Assembly (NCBI GenBank): GCA_030761205.1
Contig: JAULJL010000004.1
Span: 39,466,172 to 39,530,171 of the forward strand
From: Fremontodendron californicum
Taxonomy: Eukaryota; Streptophyta; Magnoliopsida; Malvales; Malvaceae
Direction: 5' to 3'
DNA length: 64,000 bases
Shown here: positions 1 to 10,030 of the stretch, one piece after another
Numbering within the stretch: the first letter of the stretch is position 1
Layout of the letters: each line of letters opens with the position of its first letter
Notes under the pieces: generated by a model
Databases searched by the model: none
Told to the model about the DNA's origin: nothing
The model's input: the letters and a program-made list of their open reading frames with translations, nothing else
Translations under genes and position numbers: made by a program

Positions 1-132
1 AATAATTCTATACACTAATTATTTTCCCTTATTTCTATACATTTGATTTCACTCCTTTAAACGTTTTGGACTAAAACACTGAACATATAGCAGTTTTTTT
101 AATCCCCAAACGATCAAAGAACCTTGTGTGTG

Positions 133-2418
133 TCAGAAATCACATTGAATAACTATCTCATCTGGCTGATGAGATTCTGGTAATGATTCAAGTGAAAGCA
201 ACTCTGGGGCACTCTTGGACCCAATATTGGTTGTGGTGGAAGCAGAGGAAGAAACTGATACATAAACTGCACTGGGTCGTGATTCTGGCAAGTCCAATAA
301 AGGTTCATCAGAGTTCAAGAAAATTTGGACAACTTTTCTTATCTTAGGACGTTGTGTAGAATCAGGATGCAGGCAAGCAAGACCAACTATTAATGTTCTT
401 TTCACTTGTTCTTCATCAAATTTGTGTTCTAGCTTTCGATCCGCACACTCTAGCAGTTCATTTTGTCCATATGAATTCCATACATAATCCACTAAGCTAC
501 TTTCTTCCATAATACCCTTTGATCTTCTCCCACAAACCACTTCAATTACTACCATACCGAAGCTATAAACATCAGATTCTGGTGTTGATTTTCCTGTGAA
601 GCCTACTTCTGGAGCCAAATACCCTGGAGTTCCTGCTAACATGGTTGTCACTGAGGCATTGTCTTGGAGCAATCTTGCTAGCCCGAAATCACCTAGATAA
701 GCATTAAAATCCTCGTCCAACATAACATTGTTAGGCTTAACATCTCGGTGAACGACAGGGTTACCACTGTCTTCATGGAGATAAAGTAATGCTGATGCCA
801 ACCCTGTTAATATCTTGAATCTAGTCTCCCAGTCAAGAGAATGCTTGCCGATGTAACGATCAAGGCTACCATTGGGCATGTATTCGTAGACTAAGAGGAG
901 ATGTTCACCTTCGTGGCACCAACCTTGGAGTTGCACTATGTTTTTGTGCCTAAGGCGCCCTATGGTACATATTTCTGCAAAGTACTCCTTTTCACCTGTT
1001 TGAGCACGTTAAGAAAAGATGAAAACTTCACAAAGATTGTAAAAAATGAAGCCTGAATTAGGAATAATTTGACGACTAATGAAATAACAAACCATGTTTC
1101 AATGATGAGTAATTAAGTAGAACAGACCTTGTTTCGAGGTTGCTGAAATCTTCTTGACAGCTACAATTGTTGGAGGATCCTGTAAGGTTCCTTTGTAAAC
1201 ACTTCCAAACCCACCAGTTCCCAACAGATTTTCTTTACTGAAGTTATGAGTAGCCTTTGCAAGCAGCTTGTGGGTGAACATTTTCGGTACGTTTGCTGCA
1301 GTCCTCGATCGAATTTCTATATCTGATTTCTGCTTAACCGTCTCTTTTTTCATTCTTAAAACTTTTTGAAAGGATGGAAGAAAGCATATTACCACAATCA
1401 ATAATCCCATGATGATAGGAACAACAATCAACAAAATAGTTTTAATCTTATCGTGTTTGAAGACATGACTGTTGAGATATGGCAATGGAATTGTTGAGAA
1501 AGTCCAATCAAGAACCTGATGGCTCTCTGGGACTTTGCCAGTTGCAGCTGTGAAGCCGACAAAAACAGAACTTGGAACTGTGTCTGCCATCTCAATAGAT
1601 TGGTTTAGTACGCTCACTAGCTTGTCCCCAGAGTATGCCATAGATATTTCAAGCTTCTTTTTCCAACCATGATAATCGATTTTGACCTTGATTTTTCTTC
1701 CACTTTTAAGGTCAATACCAGTAGTGTTAAGACTTTTAGCTGCAACTGGACTAATTATGCTTATTGTATCAATACCAATATGGTTCCCATCTGGATCCCA
1801 TTCATTCTTGTAAGTATCCAACTCCACAGCTAACTGCTGAACTACGCCACCTGAATTTTGGTACCGTAGAAACAAATATTCATGAAATTACAGTAATCTT
1901 TTTTAATGGAAATAAAGGATCAGAGATGTTTAGATTCAAAATTACAGTAAAACATACAGAGGAAAGATGTGTATAATCATTAAGGAGATTTTGGGCTATA
2001 TACCTTGAGTTGATGGATCCATGATGCCAAGATATGATCCAATGCTAGAAGCAGGTGAAGTTCTGTTATCTTGTGCAATAATAAAAGCCATGCCATCTCC
2101 AGAGACATTAGAATTTGGGAAAGGGGAAATCCTGACGGTGAAGGTGGTAGAGATGGAGGCTGGCCAGGCTAGCACAGGATGGTGGAATAAAACCCGACCA
2201 ACCTGCTCTAGTTCTGAACCTGATAAAGTTGAATTGTTATTTGGCTCTGGTGTAAGGCTTAGGTATCCATTGCCTGCAGTCACGGAGCCCATGCAGATTA
2301 AGCTGCCATTAGTGCAACTGATGGGATCAAAAGAGGGGAAAGAGAAAGTAAGTGGCTCAATGAATGAGGTTAAAGAAGCTTGGTCTAGGAAGGTATAAAG
2401 GAATAGCAGCATGAACAT
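133..2418 (-). CDS. L-type lectin-domain receptor-like kinase (LecRK), 3 exons
   Basis: Exons read on the minus strand are 2418-2004, 1850-1128 and 995-133, giving 666 aa. Both introns (153 and 132 bp) are GT-AG, phase 1, and split a glycine codon. The order is a hydrophobic signal peptide (about 1-17), a legume-lectin domain (about 18-262), a membrane helix (about 276-298) and a Ser/Thr kinase. The lectin keeps the metal-site segment AVELDTYKNEWDPDGNHIG. The kinase has a GTGGFG loop at 349-354, Lys371, HRD at 462-464 (RD type), DFG at 482-484 and APE at 507-509, so it should be active. The family senses extracellular ligands at the plasma membrane, often in defence or development. The kinase looks closest to the S.5 or IX type, but I cannot assign the clade. 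Introns are unusual because most L-type LecRK genes have none. Total exon length is divisible by three and no frame is broken, so this is not a pseudogene. Confidence 0.9.
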
Positions 2419-2474
2419 GGTTGCAAATGAGAACTATGATATAAAACAAAGGGTTACATTCCATTCCAATGAAC

Positions 2475-2484
2475 ATATATATAG
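2475..2484 (-). promoter_or_regulatory. Possible TATA box of the LecRK gene
   Basis: An alternating TATATATA run on the minus strand lies 57 nt upstream of the LecRK start codon. A start site about 30 nt downstream would leave a 5' UTR of roughly 25-30 nt. AT-rich intergenic DNA makes chance matches common, so this rests on position only. Confidence 0.35.
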
Positions 2485-2486
2485 GA

Positions 2487-4052
2487 GGCAGAAAAGTTGA
2501 CGTTTATGTTGTTCTTATCGTTTGTTTTCAACCGGAAAATGGAACGTAAAAGAATAATGTTTTCAGAGAAGTTTCCCATAATCAGGCAATCAAAATTCAT
2601 TCTTCTGTACACATATGGAACCTAGCTGTGCCCAGCAGCGTTTGACTGATCAACAAGAAATGCGAGTGCTTGTCTTTTTAGCATAGTTCTAATTGAAATT
2701 GAAAAAAAAAAATGACAAATAGATAAAAAGACATTCACAAAAGAACCACATATCATAGACTTCCTTTCTAGCAGAAATAAAATATCCATACAAAAAAAAA
2801 AAAAAAAAAAAAAAAAAAAACAGAAATTATCTCTGATAATTAAGGATCAACTCAACATGTGTTTTTAATAATAATATTTGTTGTTTCTACTATATATGAA
2901 TACTCATTACTGGATGAGAAATTGAGAATACACTAATAATCTTTTTTCAGTCCTTATTAGCACTTTCTTTACCGGTTAAGACATTCTTTTTGCTATTAAA
3001 AAAGACTTTTTTTTTTGTTGTTATAGAATGGTTTTTAATAATTTTGGCACAAATATACTTGGATTTCTTACCATAAAAGGACCATATTATAAAGTTAACC
3101 TAGAATTAGATCAGGCATACTGGCTAAAATGGTTGAACAATATGTACTTCAATACTATTTATTTATTTACTCGTTCATTCATATATTGTATACCCATCCA
3201 TTTGTGACATAGATACATGCCATAAAAATGGATTAAGATTAACTACGGATATGAAATTAAAAGAAAGATTATCTCATCCCGGGCCGGCTAACATGATTCT
3301 AAGTGGAAAGAGCCACAAAAAATTCAGACTTGAAACTCCTTGCAATGTAACACTAACCAGAGATTTAACATTATGTGCTACTACTCTAATACACAAAGGT
3401 TTACTAACTACTACTACTACTAAAATTAAAAACAAAATTACCGAATAAAACCCAAGAAATTGATAACTACTATCAGTTTATAAAAAAAAAAAATAATAAT
3501 AATAATAAATAAACACGACAGAGGTAGAGGGTTGCTTAAGTGTTAAGAGGCAGATAAAGAAATGAAATAAATTTGATTTAAGGCAAAGAATAAAAAAGAA
3601 ACTTACTCCATAATTACCGCTACATACATGATAAGAAGGTTAGCAAGAATAGATAAACCACCACAATTAATTAAACTCTAAAATTTACGAGTAAATGGCA
3701 ACTCAAATATATCCAAAAATCAGATTCAAGAGGTTTATGCACCAAATTATAAAAGATAAAAGAAACTAACATGCAAAACTCTTTAGCATACTGAAAAAAA
3801 TGTCCTCAAAAGGGAAAATTTTCCATAAAGATATAGCTAAATCCCAATTAAGTTCTTAAAAGGCTACAATACTCTCTTAAGCCAGCAGTCTAAAAACCAC
3901 ATGGTAATGCATCTGCTGCTCCTCCCAAGCAACTGATTTAAAAGCATTTCCACATTAATTTAAGAACAACAAATACACATGGCCTCCAGCAACCACACAA
4001 ATTGATTCATGATTTCGGCCCGAAAACTCTGCTACTGCTGCATGAACCTCCA
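2487..4052. other. Intergenic DNA and UAP56 3' UTR
   Basis: No convincing coding region. A pure A tract runs at about 2791-2820. The part next to 4052 must hold the 3' UTR of the minus-strand helicase gene, but I see no clear polyadenylation signal close to its stop. The short ORF at 3251-3448 has no recognisable motif. Confidence 0.5.
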
Positions 4053-4699
4053 TTATGATGGCACTACACAAACAAATCGCTAAGCATTAGAAAGTTTTCG
4101 TTACTAACCAAAAATAATATTAAAAAAAAAATTGAAATCCACGTTTTACTGCCAATATATCGTACAAAAAAAAAGCTACATCAATGCTATGTCATTAGAC
4201 CAACCAAAAAAATTGATGGTGGCAATGAGTACAGCAAAACAAAAACTTTCCACAAAAGATTAAATCAAGCGGGAATTGACCTTGAAATCACTAACAAGAA
4301 ATATAAATGTTCTAGCAGTTATATAAAAAGCAAATGGAAGACATAAAAAGAAACATACTGTACGTAGATGTATCAATCTGCTCAGGAAGCTCCTTTATAT
4401 CCACCTCAAACCTTTCCTGGACCTGCAATGGATTGAACTAAATTGATTAGAGGAGGATACATATGGGACAAAATGTTCGGAAGTTCTAAATCCAAACCTG
4501 ATTGAGCACATCAGAATCTGAAGCAGATGATACAAATGTAATTGCGAGACCCTTGGTGCCAAACCTACCAGCTCTACCAACCTGCCAATAAACCAAGAAA
4601 AAACATCAGTCAGCTATAATGCATTAAATTTAAACAGAAGCAAGACTACTATGATAATAAAGTTGAAACAAAACCTACCCTGTGCAGGTATGTATCAGC

Positions 4700-4732
<33 letters not shown>

Positions 4733-7700
4733 AACACGTTCAATGTCAATTCCCCTTCCAACCAAATCTGTGGCCACAAGAATTCTTTTATGCCCCTCCT
4801 TGAAACCCTTGTAGCGAGTCAACCTACAAATCCCCAATTACCATTAAAACCAAGGGTAATATTGGATACTTATATTATCAACCAAAGATAATTGGATAAA
4901 GTCAAACCACATCATATTTAACCAAGGAACATTACCTTACTGGAACAGAAAAAGAAACCTGAACTTCTAAACAAGTACACGGTTTCTAATAAGTAGACAT
5001 AAGACACATCAGCCATACCCTAAAACAAGATACCTAAATTTGGGATCACAGGAAATCGATATTACTAAGTAAACTCAAAAACCAAAAATCAAGTAAGAAA
5101 GGCACTATTTTCTCTTCACATGTGTTCTGCATCACACTTCTATGAAGGGGAAAAAGAACAAAGACAATAAGACAATAAATGACACTGTTGCATAACCCAA
5201 CTCAACCAAATCATGTCAAAATAAATGTTTCATAGTTCCAAGTGCTTAAACCACAGCATCCTCTGTAGCAGAATACACAAAATAAGCAACTGAACCACCA
5301 TTAAGAAAACATGATAAAAAGACTGCCTCAAAAACCTTTGATAGGGATCCTTATAAAAGATGAAGATCCTTAAGCCATACCCTAAAACAAGATACTTAAA
5401 TTTGGGATCACAAGAAATCGATACTACTAAGTAAACTCAAAACCCAAAAATCAAGAAAGGCACTATTTTCTCTTCACATATGTTCTGCATCACTTCTATG
5501 AAGGGGAAAAAAACAAAGACAATAAGACAATAAATGACACTGTTGCATGACCCACTCGACCAAATCGTGTCAAAATAAATGTTCCATAGTTCCAAGTGCT
5601 TAAACCACAGCATCCACTGTAGCAGAATACACGAATAAGCAACTGAACCACCTTGAGAAAACATGATAAAAAGAACACCTCAAAAACTTTTGATAGGGAT
5701 CCTTATACAGGATGAAGGTCCTTAAGTCATTTATTATACACGAATATAAAGTTCACTAAAGTCTTTCTAAATCAGAATAGGACAAGGTAGCAAGAATGAA
5801 TGATGCACAATATGTACAAACCTTTCTTCCTGGGACATGCCAGAGTGGATGCATATAGATGGAAAATTGCACTCCACGAGTAGCTTGTTCAACTCAGCTG
5901 CTCGGTTCACACTTTTGACAAAGATAACAACTTGGTTGAAGTCCAACGCATCTAGGAGGTCATTCAACTTGCGGTTTTTCTCCAGGTCACTCAATTTGAT
6001 GTAATGCTGTCATTGGAATCATTTTCTTCATAAACATCTTAAATCATCTTTTATAACAAAAAAAAAGAGGGAGGATAAGCCAGCTTCACAGCAAATACCT
6101 GTACAAGACCATGAAGGGTCAACTTCGCCTCGTCATCAACATAAATTTCCATCGGCTGAAATGAACAAATGTCACAGTAAATCATATTAGGGAGCTTCCT
6201 CAAGCAAATGGAATCCAGTACGATATGAATTATGGATGCACATCCCTTGAATTGAGATTCTGGTCCATCTGCCTTGCCTCCTCGCAGATTCGTTACTTAG
6301 TCACAGCAAGCAAGCGCTGCTTTCCCTCAAAAACAAAGATTCTATTACATGACAGACACTGCACCCCAAACAAGGAAATGCCCAACCCTTCTTACCACCC
6401 CTACTCTATGTCCACACCCATTGCCTAAATAGAGAACTGAAAAAATTAAACCAAAGTAAAAAATCAGCTCACACAAATCCACTACTTCAAAAACCTAAAC
6501 ACTGCAAACCTATGACTTCACCACTAACCTGCCCCATTCAACCTGCATAACCCATAAATAACTAGCTGAAGCCACTGCATCCAAGCAACACCAATGGGCA
6601 AGTATATATAGTGATGGACCCACCAGATGTACAATTTTACAAAACTCTCAGAGGAAGCTGGGCATGAATTAAAAAGATACTTCAAAATTCAAGTAGGATT
6701 GGCCATGGAACATTACATCTTGCATAAATTTCTTGCAAACCGGGCGAATTTCTTTGCTGAGTGTCGCAGAAAACATCATAACTTGCTTATCATGAGGGGT
6801 CATCTTGAAAATCTCCTGCACATCTCTCCTCATGTCTGCAGAAGATAAGTAGAATAAATACCAGAGGGAGTAGCAGAAGTAAATGAAACATTAAAAAACT
6901 TAAAACACTTTTCCAGCTTCAGGTCAAGAAAACCATACCAAGTGATTCAAGCATCTTGTCACATTCGTCAAGAATGAAATGCCTCACATTCTTCAAAGAA
7001 AGATCCTTGTCTCTTGCCAGAGCCAATATCCTTCCAGGTGTCCCAACAACAATGTGGGGGCATTCATTTTTCAGTAGATCTTTGTGAACTTTGATGTTGA
7101 CACCTCCATAGAAGACAGCAACCTTGATATCAGGCAGGTAAGTACTGAACCTCTCGAACTCATGACAAATCTACAAGGGGATAACAAAAATGAGATGATA
7201 TATATCAAATAACTTGAAGAACACAAAGGGAAATTTTTATGACTAGAAAGCTTCCAACAAAAGATGCAGAACTTGTTCTTACCTGGTAAGCTAACTCCCT
7301 CGTATGGCATAAAACAAGGGCAATAACTTGTCCTGGACTTGGTTCAATTTGCTGTAGTGCTGATAGAACAAAAACTGCAGTCTTCCCCATCCCTGATTTA
7401 GCTTGGCAAAGGACATCCATACCCAGTATAGCTTGGGGAATACATTCATGTTGCACTGATGTAGAACCAAAGAAAAATGTATCGAAGGAATTCGTGGTAA
7501 GTAAAATATAACCTCCATGATCCTTTTAATTGAAACTTTATGATTGCGGTATATTACCTGCAAAAAAAATGCATCAAACAAAAGTTTTAGACCAAACAAA
7601 AAGTTTATACAAATTAGAGGGTATACATCAAAAATCAAACATTTTGCATTTAAGCCCCATACATGGAAAATAATAACAACATAATAAACAGCCAAAGAAC

Positions 7701-8281
7701 AAGCCATCTATGAAATTTAACTTAAAATTATGGCTTTTAGGATGGAACTGTATATATGGTTAACAAATATAAAAAGGGAAGGAGGGTCAGATATTTGCCT
7801 TCGGAAGGGTGCTCAAATCCAGAGTCAACAATGGCCCGAAGAAGCTCGGGTTTCAAAAGGAAGTCTCTGAATCCTGAACTGTGAATCCCAACATAGCCCC
7901 TACAAAGACAAAGAAACGACAAAATTATAACGAAAACCTTTCTCCATGGATTATTTACCATCATATACAAAAGCAAAACAAAATCATTTGAAACCAAAAA
8001 ACAACAGAAAAATCGATACAACTAATACTTATTCTTAAAAGACTTATTTTTTACCCAAACTTTCTTCTTTCTCCTACCAGAGGAAAATTAAAACCATTTC
8101 ATAAATCAAGAAATATTTAAATAAAACAAGTGAAAAGCGAATGAAAGAAAGAAAGTCAAACTCACTTCTTGGCGGCCTCGCCATTGACTTTAGCAGTGAC
8201 AGAGTCAGGGGCTTTCTCTTCTTCTTCCTCGTAGTCGAGAAGCTCCTCCTCGTACGCATCGTTATCCCTTGTTTCTCCCAT
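4053..8281 (-). CDS. UAP56: DECD-box RNA helicase, UAP56/DDX39 type (plant RH15/RH56)
   Basis: Eleven coding exons on the minus strand: 8281-8166, 7899-7799, 7455-7283, 7170-6939, 6835-6717, 6155-6099, 6006-5822, 4823-4679, 4581-4498, 4422-4359 and 4063-4053. All phases agree and give 428 aa, the usual plant length (about 427). Motifs are Walker A AKSGMGKT (Lys97), TRELAYQ, DECD at 198-201 (the UAP56 signature instead of DEAD), SAT, and [10 protein letters not shown]. The last exon supplies only the final residues MPS. The protein is an ATP-dependent RNA helicase of spliceosome assembly and the TREX mRNA-export complex in the nucleus. Intron 2 (7456-7798) starts with GC instead of GT, because only that junction joins HPSE to VQHECIPQ in frame. 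Intron 7 (4824-5821) contains a tandem duplication. Confidence in identity is very high; the tiny last exon is slightly less certain. Confidence 0.95.
5011..5728. repeat. Tandem duplication (about 362 bp x 2) inside a UAP56 intron
   Basis: Copy 1 (about 5011-5372) and copy 2 (about 5373-5728) share long near-identical stretches, starting AGCCATACCCTAAAACAAGA and ending near GATAGGGATCCTTATA. Differences are scattered substitutions and small indels. The pair fills most of the 998-bp intron 4824-5821 and touches neither splice site. Confidence 0.9.
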
Positions 8282-8285
8282 TTAT

Positions 8286-8424
8286 CTAGAAATTCCCAAT
8301 CAAACAGCATATGTTAGGGTTTTAGCAAAACAAAATATCGAAGAGTAACTAAAAATAATTAGGGTTTCTTCATTAAAAAAAAAACAATTAGGGTTTCAAA
8401 GATGGATAGTTTCGGGAGATTTAC
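8286..8424 (-). other. Probable 5' UTR intron of UAP56
   Basis: On the minus strand an AT-rich leader reaches a CAG|GTAAAT donor at 8424. An acceptor ending TTTCTAG lies at 8286, four bases before the start codon. This is inferred from splice motifs only. Confidence 0.45.
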
Positions 8425-8594
8425 CTGATAAATTAATTAAAAGAGGGAGAAAATTGAGGGTACTAAGTTTAGGGTTTGGAGAGTGTCTGCAAAGGAAAAA
8501 GGTTAGCCCTTAAAAAGTAAAAAGAAAAAAGATTTGGGTGTATAGACTCGAAGAGAGAAAGATAGGGTTTGCGAGATCGAAAGATCTTTATAAA
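8315..8594 (-). promoter_or_regulatory. UAP56 promoter and leader with five telo-boxes and a TATA box
   Basis: Five exact AAACCCTA motifs (telo-box, minus strand) lie at 8315-8322, 8360-8367, 8389-8396, 8470-8477 and 8563-8570. A TATAAA-like box sits at 8587-8594. Telo-boxes are common in leaders of plant genes for translation and RNA metabolism, which fits constitutive expression of a helicase in dividing cells. Start-site position is inferred. Confidence 0.6.
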
Positions 8595-8865
8595 CAGCGG
8601 AAGTTTTAGTTTATTTCCCAAAATGCCCTAGCTGCTTCTCATTAATGACCATCTGCCGCGGCTCTACGCTGGACCCCTGTTGACTGTTGAAAGATAAATG
8701 ATGTCATGGTCCTGACCCAGCCCGTTTTGGGTCCAAAAGTTTTTTTTTTCCAATAATTAAATAATTAAAGTAGTAAAAAAAATATTTCAAAAAAATAAAA
8801 TTAAAAGTATATTACAACTGAAATATTAAAAATCCAATTAATAAGTCTAACATCATAAAAAAATC

Positions 8866-9307
8866 AGAGATGATAACGGATCAGATATTTATAATTTTTT
8901 AAATATTTAAATCTGAATCCGTTTAATTTATCTGAAATCTGAATTTGTTTGTTATTCGTTTACTATCCGAATTCGTATTCGATTTAAAAAGTAATATCTG
9001 TCGAATATCTGAATTTATTAAATCGATTTTTTTAAAATAAAAATATAAAATTAAATGAGAATTAAATATATAAATAGATATCGGATTCGGATATCTTAAT
9101 CCGTTATCCGTATATATAAAGCAGATTCAAATAACGAATTTAGATATCTGACACTATCAGCATCAAAACTAAAGCGGATTCGGATAATGTATATTCAATG
9201 ATTCATATCCAAATTTGCTGTGAATAGTAAATCTAATATTCGAATCTACAAAAATATAAATCAAATAGTATCGGATATCTAATTTTTTACTATATATTGT
9301 CATTCCT
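8866..9307. mobile_element. MITE-like element rich in degenerate GGATTCGGATATC repeats
   Basis: The segment is full of variants of GGATATCCGAATCC in both orientations. Its ends resemble each other as inverted repeats: AGAGATGATAACGGAT at the left against AGGAATGACAATATATAG (reverse complement) at the right. It has no coding capacity. This looks like an old non-autonomous element; the superfamily is not assigned. Confidence 0.5.
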
Positions 9308-9529
9308 AATTATTACAAGTGAAATACAAATATATATATATTTTAAAAATATATATGCATTAATAAGTCCAAAAACATAAGTCAAGACGAATATTAAAAT
9401 TTAAATTAATTTTAAAATTATATTATATTATATTAATTTTTAATTATTTTTAATATACATTATAGGTACATATCATCCTATTAAACCGTCGCTAATATTA
9501 TGTAAAATGATCAGAGTGAATTATATAAG

Positions 9530-9697
9530 GATTCGGTTAACTGATGCTTATAGATATTGGTTAAAATTTATTTAATTATTATTTTTTTAAAATGCATTTA
9601 ATGTATTAATATTAATTAATTAAAAAATTGAAAAATAATTCATTAATTGTATTTTTTTTTTAATTTCACTTTAACCAATGATATTAGCCACTGATTA
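9530..9697. mobile_element. Short TIR element, family C
   Basis: About 170 bp with imperfect 28-bp terminal inverted repeats: GGTTAACTGATGCTTATAGA at the left, and the reverse complement of TTAACCAATGATATTAGCC at the right. The centre is almost pure A/T. Related degenerate copies appear near 33486, 41757, 55362 and 56240. Confidence 0.5.
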
Positions 9698-9854
9698 ATA
9701 TTTTCCCTTATATAGTTATATTAGAATATGCCCTCGCTACACATCAAAAAATTGGATTAAAGTTTTGAACATGATATTTATATTAATATATAGCAGATGC
9801 AAAGTTAAAATTGAATCACTATGACAAACTATACAAAATATGGGATGAATTGAG

Positions 9855-10030
9855 ACAAGACACAAACACAACATAAAAAAAATAATTAAAACACACTAAA
9901 AATAACATAAACACGATAAGAATACACGAACGTGTCAAAATCTACATAAAACGAATTATTAATGTATATAAATTTATAATACTTTAAATACGATAATAAC
10001 ATAAAAAAATAATAATAACATGAACAGGAA
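9855..10030. repeat. Solo copy of the 12.5-13.8 kb foldback arm motif
   Basis: It contains the string family ACACGAACGTGTCAAAATCT, TTAATGTATATAAATTTATA and GATAATAACATAAAAAAATA that builds the arms of the foldback element at 12521-13835. It is probably a remnant of the same family. Confidence 0.5.

Noticed and set aside
133..2418. LecRK as a pseudogene broken into three frames
   Set aside because: Both breaks resolve as GT-AG introns with matching phase, and all kinase and lectin motifs are intact.
5437..5678. Minus-strand ORFs in the UAP56 intron
   Set aside because: They lie within the intronic tandem duplication and resemble no protein.
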